Notes: a model not told the origin generated them from the sequence alone. Shown: positions 1-8,899, counted from the stretch's first letter. The stretch: DNA of 64,000 nucleotides from Methanobacterium petrolearium (GCF_017873625.1 NZ_JAGGKL010000002.1:124001-188000), one strand, 5' to 3'. Program-made: numbers and translations.

Positions 1-653
1 TTAGTGTTAACTCGTTTAAATGCTAACATCAATCTTTCGGCCAATTCAGGATCTATATCCAATAGTTTATCATCTATTTCATTTTTTAATACATCAAAAG
101 CCGTTTGGGGGATATCAGAAAAGGCAATTTGTTTATATAATTTGTTAGCTTTTTCATGAGCTTTTTTGCGAACATATGTAAGATTTTCTTGTAGACTAAA
201 TTTGTAATAAGTACCATCGTTTCCTTTTTTTGTTCTTACAAGGTCATTATATCTTTCTTCTACAAAACCTATATTTGAATATCCTCCTGTACTTTCATAA
301 GATTTAACATTAAGTTCTTCATCAGTAAAATGCATTTCACGCTTTAAATTAAGTTTTTTAAGCTTTTTAACACTATTATTAAAATCTTCCAGTGTTTCCT
401 TACTATGCTCACCACGTTCTTCTTTCTCTGTTTGCATTGCAAAAAGCGTTGATATCATTTTTTTCAATGGTTCAGTAAATTTTGGATTTCCAAGTTGAAT
501 CTCGCACCATATAAAAATGTCATTTTCATTTAAAATATCTGAAGCACGAGATAATTTTTGAATTCCCGTCAAAACACTACCTTTGTTTGATTCCAACTCA
601 TTTAATGCTTCTTTTAATATGTCTTTTGCTTCTTCAGTAGCTTTACTTGTCAA
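1..653 (-). CDS. Hypothetical protein, 3' end outside window
   Basis: The reading frame is open from a TTG start to the window edge, giving at least 217 codons with no stop. The start is chosen because GGGAGGT lies 5 nt upstream of the TTG. The N-terminus is helical and charged, and its layout (a long helix, then a WCEIQLGNP-like segment) reminds me of the AbiTii N-terminal domain of abortive-infection proteins; that is a weak resemblance, not a firm assignment. No membrane segment is visible. It is the last of three minus-strand genes (MBL-fold protein, two-TM protein, this one) with a gap of only about 60 bp before it, so an operon is likely. Function unknown. Confidence 0.65.
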   Translation of the reverse strand, partial: MTSKATEEAKDILKEALNELESNKGSVLTGIQKLSRASDILNENDIFIWCEIQLGNPKFTEPLKKMISTLFAMQTEKEERGEHSKETLEDFNNSVKKLKKLNLKREMHFTDEELNVKSYESTGGYSNIGFVEERYNDLVRTKKGNDGTYYKFSLQENLTYVRKKAHEKANKLYKQIAFSDIPQTAFDVLKNEIDDKLLDIDPELAERLMLAFKRVNT

Positions 654-712
654 AAAATACCTCCCAAACAAAAAAACCATTATAATGGAAATTGTAGATT
701 ATTCTAATACCA

Positions 713-1429
713 TTAATCTCCATCATTTTTACTTGAATCTTTAAAATAGAAATGTTTTCCAATCAAAAAATCTTTCAAAGAGTTAACTGACTCTTGATCT
801 GTCAAATCAAGCCCATATAACTTTTTTTCATCAGGATAATAGTTTAAATGGATTTGTACTGCTTCTTGAATAAAAAATTTTAAGATATTTTCATATTCTG
901 TTAAAGCCTCTTTTTCCCATTTTCCTAATTTTTCTGTTGGAACACTTTTTTCGATCCTTGTGGAAAACCAATACTCTCCTGCTCTTGATAAAAACTCAAA
1001 AGCCAATAAAAATATGACTAGAAAAATAAAAAAGTAGGGTGTAGTTTGATATCCTTGTAAAATAATATTACTTGCACTTAGGCCCCCAGCGGCAAGTACA
1101 ACTAATATTTTAGACCAATAATTACCACTAGAAAATGGTGAGATATTTTGAAACATTTCCAGAAGTCGTTCTCTCCTTTGTTTAATATAATCTACTACTT
1201 TCCATTTTTCAGTAATACGATCTCTTTCTACTGAGAAAGCACGGTCAGTGGATAATACAGCCCCAATCATTGCCATGTTGTATTTTAGTTCAGTATCTGA
1301 GGCAGAATTTTTATATTCAAACAGTAAATCAATTGCTTTCTCACCTAATTTTCTATGACCTTCATTTTGAGATCTATGTGCAGGAATTGCTAAAATTAAA
1401 GGTATAGCTTCTGAAATTTCCAATTTCAA
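713..1429 (-). CDS. Two-TM membrane protein of unknown function
   Basis: About 238 residues. Two hydrophobic helices lie near residues 107-125 and 131-148, separated by a very short turn, so most of the N-terminal 100 residues and the C-terminal 90 residues should face the cytoplasm. I chose the TTG at 1429 because the stop of the upstream MBL gene (1434-1436) sits inside a perfect SD (AGGTGA) 4-5 nt before it; the longer frame from 1456 would overlap that gene and has no SD. The stop-SD overlap implies translational coupling to the MBL protein. No family recognised. Small two-TM proteins coupled to a predicted nuclease or hydrolase are common in defence loci, but that role is inference. Confidence 0.7.
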   Translation of the reverse strand: MKLEISEAIPLILAIPAHRSQNEGHRKLGEKAIDLLFEYKNSASDTELKYNMAMIGAVLSTDRAFSVERDRITEKWKVVDYIKQRRERLLEMFQNISPFSSGNYWSKILVVLAAGGLSASNIILQGYQTTPYFFIFLVIFLLAFEFLSRAGEYWFSTRIEKSVPTEKLGKWEKEALTEYENILKFFIQEAVQIHLNYYPDEKKLYGLDLTDQESVNSLKDFLIGKHFYFKDSSKNDGD

Positions 1430-1433
1430 ACAA

Positions 1434-2383
1434 TCACCTGCCATATTGAGTTTCATACGTCATGTTTCCATCATTATCAATCTCAAAAACAATATTCCCT
1501 TTCCATCGTGTTGAAAAAACATTCTCACAATACTGCCGATATTTATTAGAAGCATCAGTACTTGGTTTTTTACCAACTGACACAACAGTGTATTCAGGAT
1601 TCATTAATTTCACAGCAGGCTGATAATATCCACTATCTCTACCATGAGGGGAAGCTTTAAGAATTGTGACATCTTCTAATTCATCTGGATAAATATCTAC
1701 TAAATGTTTCCAGGTTTTCTCCTCAGCATCACCACCAAGAACTATTTTATGGCCATTATTTTCAATAAGCAAAACATGGCTCATAATATTAGCCTTTTTT
1801 GTTTTATTTGCACTGTCTATTAAATCATCATTTGGAGCCAAAATTCTAATATTATCTTGATTCCAATAGTCTCTACAATCCCCTTCTTTAGGCCGAACGA
1901 TGGTGGTAATTCCTTTTTTTCTTCTATTGAATCTCTTAATGATTTGTAAAGTTCCCAATCTACTACTTGAGATGAAGTTAATTTATTTAAATCTGGTTCA
2001 ATATTGTTTTTTAATATCCAAACGTTCCAAACTGTTTTATCAGATAATAATGTATTCAGACCTGTCAAATGATCCATATGAGGATGTGTTGAAATAAATC
2101 TAAAAATATTGTCAAAAGATTGATCATCTAAATATTTTATTGGATCCTGGATATCAATATTATAACCTACATCTTTTAAAACAGCTTTTTGAGAATAAAT
2201 TTCAAACAATGATTTAGATATAGATAATTCAGCGGTTAATTCATCTGCTGAACTTTTATCTATCTCAGAAGTTCTGTTTATGTCAACAATCGCAGTTCTT
2301 CCAGTATCAAGAAACTCAACAATACAACAATCCCCATGCCCCACATTTAAAAAATGAATTTTCAACATGTTATCACATGTCAT
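1434..2383 (-). CDS. ComEC-like MBL-fold hydrolase with a -1 frameshift
   Basis: The N-terminal frame (2383 to 1820; start at 2383 or, more like the family, the ATG at 2368) has the opening typical of ComEC/Rec2-type metallo-beta-lactamase-fold proteins (KIHFLNVGHGD) and the metal-binding signature HPHMDH at residues 100-105. The C-terminal half is in the -1 frame (1958 to 1434) and carries the later motifs LGGDAE and SPHGRDSG. The two join at GAA GAA AAA AAG, whose last seven bases are A AAA AAG (1919-1913), giving EEKKGITT and a continuous protein of about 316 residues. Without the shift the first frame ends at 1820, after the metal motif but missing the second half. This may be programmed frameshifting, a real inactivating deletion, or a homopolymer sequencing error. 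Confidence 0.7.
1913..1919 (-). promoter_or_regulatory. Slippery heptamer A AAA AAG
   Basis: On the minus strand the zero frame reads GAA GAA AAA AAG. A AAA AAG is the canonical bacterial -1 slippery heptamer, the one used in dnaX. A -1 slip here is exactly what is needed to fuse the two halves of the MBL-fold gene. I did not find an obvious stem-loop directly downstream. Confidence 0.5.
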
Positions 2384-2643
2384 TATTGTAATATTTTATT
2401 ATATATACTTTCAACAATAATTATGATAAGAAACAAAATTCACGACATTAATAAACTTTTGACACATTTTTGTACTAAATGATGGGAAAACGTTTATTAA
2501 AAATACCAAATTCCAAGGGACCGATAACAGTTGCTTAAATTTAAGAAGTTATAATGTGTTTCATTAAAAGCAAATTAATATCTTATCCTAATCAAGACAA
2601 AATACTTAAATTTACCATATTAATAATATTTTTAGGTACTATA

Positions 2644-4509
2644 ATGCCAAAAAAGAAAATTGATTTGGAATATTGGGAGGAATTACGTGCAAATATTGAA
2701 AAAGATACTTCCAATACTAAATCTGAAATTTCTAAGGATAGATTAAATGCTTATCTTTATGAAATATTTAGAAATTACGAAAAAATACCTTATACTGAAG
2801 TATCTAATCTATTTAAAAAAATATCAGAGTATGATAAATATAAAGATATTGAGAGTTTAGATGAACTTAGATTCCCTGAAATCTTAATAGAAGCTGATCC
2901 TAATTCAGTAGAAATTCAAGAAGAAAACAAAGACTTTTTATCAGTAGATACATCTAATTACATGCGAATTGTGGAAGATAATAAGTTTATAGTCTTTATG
3001 TGGGCTATGGATGCTCTGGATTTAGTTGGAATACTTGAGACTTATTCATTATTGGCAGAAGATGATATCTCGAAATCTGTTCTGAACCCCGCGGAAGCAA
3101 AAGATAAAGAAATGAGAGAACTTTACTTATTCGTAGCAATAAAAATTTCTAAAGATAATGCAAATGCTGGTAATTATCAAAAAGCAATTGAACCACTAAA
3201 GTATCTTTTAGATGGCATACATCATTATCATTGTTTTAGCGTTTTTTATACATTATTAATCTATTCTATGCTTATAATTTTTTTATTTTTAGTGTTAACT
3301 TCAATTTTAAACATTTTTTTAGAAGATATCTATTCATATGTCCCTATAGGGCTTGTGAATACATTATTTCTTACTTTGGTTGTGTTTTCAGCATTGATTA
3401 TTCTTTTAAATGATAGAGTTCAACTGAGTAGATTTATTGAACATGGGGCATTTATATTTGGAAAAATTAATAAAATTCAATATTCAATTCTGAATTTTTT
3501 CTTAACATTTTCTCTATTAATATTTGCATTATTAATTTCTATTTTTATTTATCCTTTATTTTCATCTATTTTAACTATTTCATTTTCAATTAACTTTATT
3601 TTAGGTTATATTGTGCTTTTTGTAGGAGGAGTCGTAAGTCTTATTTTTCTATCGTTTATTTTAATTGAAATGCATTTCAATTCTGAAAAATTAAAGGAAA
3701 AACCATTGAGTTACCAATTAGGACTTGGACTTTATCATTATTTTAAAGGTAGACTGGATATACAAAAATATTTAGAATTAAAAAGCAAAAGTAATAAACT
3801 TAAATTTTTAGAACTTGCAATTAAAGATTTTAGTACAGCTACAGAAGTTTATGAAAAAAGTTTTTCAAATTTCGATAAATCTAATGAGTTAGGTTTATGC
3901 CCATATTGTTTAAATTTTTATTTATGCATTAACGACTATGAAAATTTAGTTAGAACCCCCGAAAAAAATAAAATTAAAGATTTTGAAGATAAAATTAAAA
4001 AAATAAATGTTATAATGGATGAAACTGGACAAGGCTCTGAAACAATAAGTAAACTTTTAAAGAAATTGTTAAAAGCTACAAAATCATTGGAAAATCTAAG
4101 GGCAAGAAGTAAAAAATTTCCAAATCTTGATAGTATTGATCGAGCCAGAATAAATAAAGAAATAAAAGAAAATTATAGAGAGATAGATAACATAATCAAA
4201 GAAATTGACGAAGTTATTTCAAATATTGAAGGAAAAAATCTGCCAATAATAATCAAAATTATGGAAGAAAAGAGTAAAGAATTGAAAGATCTAAATATTG
4301 GAATGAAGGATCATAAAGCGAAGGGTTTTGAAGTATTCTTTTCAAAACGTGTTAATGATATCATAGGAATTATATTTTTCTTATGTGGAGTTGCTCTATT
4401 AATAGTTGGTTCTTTTTATACGTTGATTTATTCGTATATTGGTATTTTATTAACTATTATAGGTTCTATCCTCATGTCTCTTCCTAAGATTAAGAAATGG
4501 ATTTATTAA
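2644..4509 (+). CDS. Multi-pass membrane protein with coiled-coil cytoplasmic domain
   Basis: About 621 residues from the ATG at 2644 (MPKKK), which has AGGT about 6 nt upstream; an in-frame ATG at 2554 would add 30 mostly hydrophobic residues and has no SD. Layout: a soluble helical N-terminal domain (1-195), about four membrane helices (roughly 200-225, 235-255, 281-305, 316-342), a long charged, coiled-coil-prone region (370-570) with a CPYC-type cysteine pair near 450, and a final two-TM hairpin at the C-terminus ending in basic residues. No family recognised. It is divergent from the MBL operon and tandem with another unknown membrane protein. Very AT-rich, consistent with an acquired island. 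Confidence 0.8.
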   Translation: MPKKKIDLEYWEELRANIEKDTSNTKSEISKDRLNAYLYEIFRNYEKIPYTEVSNLFKKISEYDKYKDIESLDELRFPEILIEADPNSVEIQEENKDFLSVDTSNYMRIVEDNKFIVFMWAMDALDLVGILETYSLLAEDDISKSVLNPAEAKDKEMRELYLFVAIKISKDNANAGNYQKAIEPLKYLLDGIHHYHCFSVFYTLLIYSMLIIFLFLVLTSILNIFLEDIYSYVPIGLVNTLFLTLVVFSALIILLNDRVQLSRFIEHGAFIFGKINKIQYSILNFFLTFSLLIFALLISIFIYPLFSSILTISFSINFILGYIVLFVGGVVSLIFLSFILIEMHFNSEKLKEKPLSYQLGLGLYHYFKGRLDIQKYLELKSKSNKLKFLELAIKDFSTATEVYEKSFSNFDKSNELGLCPYCLNFYLCINDYENLVRTPEKNKIKDFEDKIKKINVIMDETGQGSETISKLLKKLLKATKSLENLRARSKKFPNLDSIDRARINKEIKENYREIDNIIKEIDEVISNIEGKNLPIIIKIMEEKSKELKDLNIGMKDHKAKGFEVFFSKRVNDIIGIIFFLCGVALLIVGSFYTLIYSYIGILLTIIGSILMSLPKIKKWIY

Positions 4510-4604
4510 ATTCTTGAATCTTTTATGATGATAATTAATCTATCTAATAAGTCGGATATAATATGGTTGAACATTAAAAATTAATAATTGAATTGAATGA
4601 TAAT

Positions 4605-5996
4605 ATGACTAACAAAACCGACAAATTATGTATGCCCACAACTTCTTTAAGTGATTATTCTATTGTATTAATAGAATTGTTCGAAAAAAATGATTTTGAA
4701 TCATTAATCGCTTCATTAAATAAATTATATGGGTCTTATTGTGAAAATCCTCATTTTAAAATTTATGATGATCCTAACAAAACATTTGAAAACGGTTTAG
4801 GGTTTATAGGCCTGCCAGATTTGGTCAAAGAATTTATTACTTCTGATAATAAGGTATATTACAATTTTGGTGAATATATTAAAAATGTAAAAGTTGATTT
4901 TGTTCATTTGACACCCTCAATTGCTATTCTGAAATTTCATATTTTCTTAAAGGATGATTTTTCCAAAAAAATTATTGAAATTTTAGATAAAAGAAATATG
5001 CAGTATTCTAAACCCCCTAACTCTGACAATAAAATGATGAAATGGATACTACATCATAGGACAGATATGTTAAAAACTACAGGAGCGTTAATGGAATTTA
5101 AAACTAGCGTTAATGAAGATATCCTTGAATTTTTAGAGGAGTTTAATGGATTTTTTTATAAAGTATACGAAAATGATTTTTCAATCTTTCCAACCATCGA
5201 TATTTTTCATTTAGATTGGCCTGATGATACAGAGGAGTTAAATGAATGGATAATGGATAATTTTGCTTTTCTAGCCAGTATAAATGCATTAACCCCCCCA
5301 CATGATTTTTTTAAACATGATGATGATCTTATTTGTAATAAAGAATTAAATTTGAATGAAAAATATCAAAATTCAATTATTATTTCAAAAAATCCAAAAA
5401 ATGTTATTTACAATAATGAATTTGAATTATTAGGTTTGTATAGGTGGATTAATCTGAAATTAGATGAGTTTAAAGAGCTTAATTCTATAATTGAAGATAC
5501 AGTGAAAAAATTAAATGAAACTAATCTTGGAACTATGTTAAAAAAATCAATTGTTATTTCAGAAAAATTTCTGCCAGTAGAAATGTTAGAATTAGAATTT
5601 AAATATGTTCGTGTTTCTTTAGAAGACTTTGATTCTGTGTGTTGGGAAAATGTAGGTTTTTTAAGTGATATATATGAAAATATTAAAGAAAAAATAGATG
5701 AGATTAAATTTATTAAAAAAACATCTAATGAAAAAATGGATTCAATATTAAATCTTAAAAATATCCAGTTCAATGAAAATGTGCAGAATAAAATGCTTTC
5801 TTTAACTAAAGAAAATCAGACAATTCAGGAACAAATGCTCTCTTTGACTGAATATAACAAAAAAATACAAATAATGGTAATGATTTTAAGCGCATGCGTT
5901 ATCATTTTTACAATAATTCAAGTTTACTTATCATATCAAACTTTGATTAACAATAATCAAACATCTCTTGTTGCGATGATTATTAGTTGGATTTAA
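4605..5996 (+). CDS. Unknown protein with C-terminal membrane anchor
   Basis: About 463 residues from the ATG at 4605; a TTG four codons earlier (4593) is an alternative, and neither has an SD. A TATA-like stretch (gatataatat, about 4555-4564) lies at a plausible distance for a transcript with a short leader. The protein is mostly soluble, rich in Asp/Glu/Asn, with a short heptad-like repeat (NKMLSLTKENQ, EQMLSLTEYNK) near residues 395-425, followed by one strongly hydrophobic helix (about 427-447) and a short tail. The repeat plus tail anchor suggests an oligomerising membrane-tethered protein. I recognise no domain. It precedes the Pycsar genes by 427 bp on the same strand. Confidence 0.75.
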   Translation: MTNKTDKLCMPTTSLSDYSIVLIELFEKNDFESLIASLNKLYGSYCENPHFKIYDDPNKTFENGLGFIGLPDLVKEFITSDNKVYYNFGEYIKNVKVDFVHLTPSIAILKFHIFLKDDFSKKIIEILDKRNMQYSKPPNSDNKMMKWILHHRTDMLKTTGALMEFKTSVNEDILEFLEEFNGFFYKVYENDFSIFPTIDIFHLDWPDDTEELNEWIMDNFAFLASINALTPPHDFFKHDDDLICNKELNLNEKYQNSIIISKNPKNVIYNNEFELLGLYRWINLKLDEFKELNSIIEDTVKKLNETNLGTMLKKSIVISEKFLPVEMLELEFKYVRVSLEDFDSVCWENVGFLSDIYENIKEKIDEIKFIKKTSNEKMDSILNLKNIQFNENVQNKMLSLTKENQTIQEQMLSLTEYNKKIQIMVMILSACVIIFTIIQVYLSYQTLINNNQTSLVAMIISWI

Positions 5997-6423
5997 ATGC
6001 AAATTTTTCATTCTACAAAAACTGGAAATAGTAAGTTTATTTTATGGAAAAAATTTACTTATTATGTTATAAAATTAAAATATTAAATATTAATCCAAAT
6101 ATTAATTTTTATAAGAAGATTAATAATGACAAAAATGCCAACAAAACAGGATTATGGGCATGTAAGCGGCTATTTATCAAAATTTGGTTAAATCAGAGGG
6201 AACCTGATTTCAATAGAAAAAAATATAGATATGATTACATTGTTCTAGTTTCTATACACTAATAAACAATAACACTTATTAAGTTGTTTAAGAAACCAAA
6301 AATATTAAACAAATCTTATTTCAACCAAATTAGAGGATTCCGATCAGTTTTTCTATTTTTTCACAGATCATCCTTTAGAAAATATTCATTTCTATCCGTT
6401 AAAATTAAGTTGAGGTCCTGATT
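5997..6423 (+). other. AT-rich gap upstream of the Pycsar genes
   Basis: No supported gene. It contains a 21-codon frame at 6126-6191, which looks like the start of a decayed gene, and just after it a perfect 7-bp hairpin with a 7-nt loop (AAATCAG ... CTGATTT, about 6189-6210). The 3' end supplies the SD (GAGGT) of the cyclase at 6424. A 72-codon frame at 6044-6262 has no SD and poor composition and is not called. Confidence 0.5.
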
Positions 6424-7377
6424 ATGCCTTCACACAGACCTGATATTAGATTTGATTTTAAAAATACGCCTGTGGAATTTGATGAAAAAAATCGTTTGGT
6501 TACTTTTGTTTCAGAACCAGACCCTGAAAGATATGAATACCAAGAAAAAGACGGGAAAAAAGGATATTATGATAAATTCGATAAGATTTTTATTCCTAAA
6601 GCTTTATTTGAACAAATCCATCTAAATCTTAAAGGTAAACAGATTTTTTATTCTCCTTCCAAAATAGATAATGCTAATAAATATCTCAATGATCGAATTG
6701 AAGCGACTTTTAATTTTTTTGAAGAGGGAGTAAATAATTTCAATTTTGATAATACAGATAGTTCTAAGGACTTTTTGGTAGATTTAGATAATGTCAAAAT
6801 GAATTTTGTAATATTATCAATTGATTTGAAGGGTTCTACTAAAATGAGCCAGGAATTACCAATAGAGTTAAATGCTAAGATTATTTCCTTTTTTTTAAGT
6901 GAAATGACTTTATTAATTGATAAATTTAATGGGCATATCTTAAAATATACTGGTGATGGGTTATTGGCATATTTTCCTGAACCTAATGACATAGGTAAAG
7001 TTGATAATGCCATTAACTGTGCTTATCTTATGAGAAGTGTAGTCGATCACGTGATTAATCCTTTATTAGCTGAGCATGATTATCCTTTATTATACTTTAG
7101 AATAGGTTTAGATTATGGAAAAGCAATTGTGAAAAAAATAGGGTCTACTGGAATTAAATCCTTTGGCGACATTTTTGGAGATACAGTGAATATTGCAGTT
7201 AAGATTCAAGAGTTAGCTGAAGATAATCAAATATTAGTAGGAGCCTCAGTAGCACATATGGCACATACTTATTGGAGAAAAAGATTAACTAAATTTAAGC
7301 TTCCTAAGAATTGGAAATTTAAAGATAAGGTTAGAAAAAGACCTTATCTTGTTTATTATCTTAAAGATGATTTTTAG
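6424..7377 (+). CDS. Class III nucleotide cyclase, first Pycsar-locus cyclase
   Basis: 317 residues; SD GAGGT is 10 nt upstream of the ATG. The N-terminal 120 residues are a hydrophilic domain I do not recognise. Residues about 125-290 are a class III adenylate/guanylate cyclase catalytic domain: first metal Asp in SIDLKGST (D134), second in KYTGDGLLAYF (D178), and the late FGDTVNIAVKI element (about 251-261). Directly downstream, with the SD overlapping this gene's stop, is a PycTM-like effector, followed by a second cyclase of the PycC type. That neighbourhood implies a signalling role in phage defence, with a cyclic mononucleotide as messenger. Whether the product is cUMP, cCMP, cAMP or cGMP cannot be read with confidence here. 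Confidence 0.85.
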   Translation: MPSHRPDIRFDFKNTPVEFDEKNRLVTFVSEPDPERYEYQEKDGKKGYYDKFDKIFIPKALFEQIHLNLKGKQIFYSPSKIDNANKYLNDRIEATFNFFEEGVNNFNFDNTDSSKDFLVDLDNVKMNFVILSIDLKGSTKMSQELPIELNAKIISFFLSEMTLLIDKFNGHILKYTGDGLLAYFPEPNDIGKVDNAINCAYLMRSVVDHVINPLLAEHDYPLLYFRIGLDYGKAIVKKIGSTGIKSFGDIFGDTVNIAVKIQELAEDNQILVGASVAHMAHTYWRKRLTKFKLPKNWKFKDKVRKRPYLVYYLKDDF

Positions 7378-7386
7378 GTGACTATG

Positions 7387-7911
7387 ATGAATGATAGTAT
7401 AGAAAACATATGGAAAACTTTTAATTCAATAAATGATTGGGTTAAATTTTCTGATACTAAAGCTACTGTAGTTTTAGCAACAAATGGAGTAATTCTCAGT
7501 ATTATATTTGCCAATGTTTCTAAATTTTTGTCTTTGCTAATATTATATCCAACATTAATCTTAATTTTAGCTTCAAGTTTATTGATAGGTGTTTTTCTAT
7601 CATTAATTTCAATATTTTATTCGATACGTTGTTTAATCCCTAGAACTAATCTTAAAATTGTTGATAAAAAAAATTTATTGTATTATGGAGATATATGCAA
7701 ATTTGACAGCCCAAAAAAATATTCTGAATCCGCTAACAATTTATTCATGAATGAGCCTAAGCTAAAAGAACAACTTTTTTCACAAATTTTTGCCAACTCT
7801 AAGATTGCAACGATCAAATATAAAAGAGTTAAACTTGCAATAATATTTTTAGGCTTGGCCATCTTTTTTTTGATTATACCCCCTATTTTAATTTTATCTG
7901 GAATGATCTAA
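7387..7911 (+). CDS. pycTM: Pycsar effector (PycTM-like) membrane protein
   Basis: 174 residues. The start at 7387 is preferred because AGGTGA (overlapping the cyclase stop at 7375-7377) lies 5 nt upstream; GTG 7378 and ATG 7384 are alternatives. The order of elements matches the Pycsar TM effector family: an N-terminal helix ending WVKFSDTKATVVLATNGV, two membrane helices (about 38-58 and 62-84), a cytoplasmic segment with YYGDICKF, a conserved helix before KYKRVKLA, and a final TM helix. In Pycsar, cUMP or cCMP made on infection activates the effector, which damages the membrane and aborts infection. The assignment rests on remembered family features plus direct linkage to two cyclases. Confidence 0.85.
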   Translation: MNDSIENIWKTFNSINDWVKFSDTKATVVLATNGVILSIIFANVSKFLSLLILYPTLILILASSLLIGVFLSLISIFYSIRCLIPRTNLKIVDKKNLLYYGDICKFDSPKKYSESANNLFMNEPKLKEQLFSQIFANSKIATIKYKRVKLAIIFLGLAIFFLIIPPILILSGMI

Positions 7912-7932
7912 CTAATATATGGGAGTAATATT

Positions 7933-8658
7933 ATGAAAACACGTTTAATAGTATATGATTATGAAAAGAGCTTTGAAAGAATTGATAATATCCTTGAATC
8001 TAGTGAAAACTCTTTTGAAGAATTAGATTCAATACCATCACGTGATAAACTCACTTTTACCAATGGATTTTATGTTTACTGTTCTGCACTTTTTGTTGAT
8101 ATTCGTGATTCGTCGTCATTACCATCCAAACATAATCGTCCAAAATTAGCAAAGCTTTATCGCTCTTATATTTCTGAAGTGGTTGCCATAATGAATGGAA
8201 ACATATTTTGCTCAGAAGTTAATGTTGTTGGAGATGGAATATTAGGTATTTTTAATACAACTACAAGATTAAGTATTGATAATGTTTTTGGTACATCTGC
8301 AGAAATATCCTCGTTAATTGATGTACTTAATTGCAAATTTAGAAAAAAATCCATATCTGAAATTGTAGTGGGTATGGGGATGTCATATGGGCGTGCTTTG
8401 ATGATTAAGGCAGGTTATAAGGGTAGTGAAATAAATGATGTAATATGGATGGGTGATGTTGTTAATTATGCATATAAACTCGCTAGCTATGGTAATAGGA
8501 CTTATTTAGATGGTGAAACTATGGTTTCAGAGTTTTTTTATGATAATTTAAATGATGATAATAAAAATCTTCTTAGTCTGAATCATAATCGAAGTTGTTA
8601 TCATGGAAATATTATTAATATTGAAATGAATGAATGGTATAATGAAAATTGTAAGTAA
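7933..8658 (+). CDS. pycC: PycC-like nucleotide cyclase, second cyclase
   Basis: 241 residues; SD GGGAG 7 nt before the ATG. A compact stand-alone cyclase: NGFYVYCSALFVDIRDSS carries the first metal Asp (D56), VVGDGILGIF the second (D101), followed by GMSYGRALMIKAGYKGS and WMGDVVNYAYKLAS. The ALMIKAGYKGS and IWMGDVVN elements are what I remember as typical of pyrimidine cyclases (PycC) of the Pycsar system and differ from the first cyclase, which has KKIGSTGIKS at the matching place. It lies 21 bp after the effector, so the three genes form an operon. A T-rich stretch at about 8674-8683 follows. Confidence 0.88.
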   Translation: MKTRLIVYDYEKSFERIDNILESSENSFEELDSIPSRDKLTFTNGFYVYCSALFVDIRDSSSLPSKHNRPKLAKLYRSYISEVVAIMNGNIFCSEVNVVGDGILGIFNTTTRLSIDNVFGTSAEISSLIDVLNCKFRKKSISEIVVGMGMSYGRALMIKAGYKGSEINDVIWMGDVVNYAYKLASYGNRTYLDGETMVSEFFYDNLNDDNKNLLSLNHNRSCYHGNIINIEMNEWYNENCK

Positions 8659-8767
8659 TATAGAGTAATTTGGGATTTTTTGAAAAGATTTTAGGTTTAA
8701 TGAGTATCAAGTCTTTATATGTAAAAATAGTTCTTTAAATTAGTTTATTAAATCATTTTAGGGGCTT

Positions 8768-8899
8768 TTAATTGTTTTTTAAGAAGTTTCTGTTGTTCTT
8801 GGGGCTGGAAACTTTTCCCCCACTATCCTGCAAGGCAAGGTGTAAAACACCAGTGCTGTTATCATAAACTTTTACAGTTGTATCTCGACTGGATAAGTA
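8768..8899 (-). pseudogene. Possible relic of an adhesin-like coding sequence
   Basis: Between stops at 8900-8902 and 8768-8770 the minus strand encodes about 43 residues including TTVKVYDNSTGVLHLALQD. This looks like a beta-strand-rich repeat of a secreted surface protein and has protein-like composition, but it has no start codon or SD and is stopped on both sides. It could be the decayed 3' end of an adhesin gene. Low confidence because the fragment is short. Confidence 0.3.

Noticed and set aside
4593..4604. TTG start for the tail-anchored protein
   Set aside because: An ATG four codons later is preferred; neither has an SD, so the choice is weak.
6044..6262. A 72-codon plus-strand frame before the Pycsar genes
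   Set aside because: No SD, lysine/asparagine composition explained by AT-rich DNA; a better coding candidate in another frame (6126-6191) stops after 21 codons and is only a possible relic.
1..8658. The left island as a prophage or transposon
   Set aside because: No integrase, transposase, terminase, capsid or terminal repeat is visible within the window; it is better described as an accessory defence-type island.
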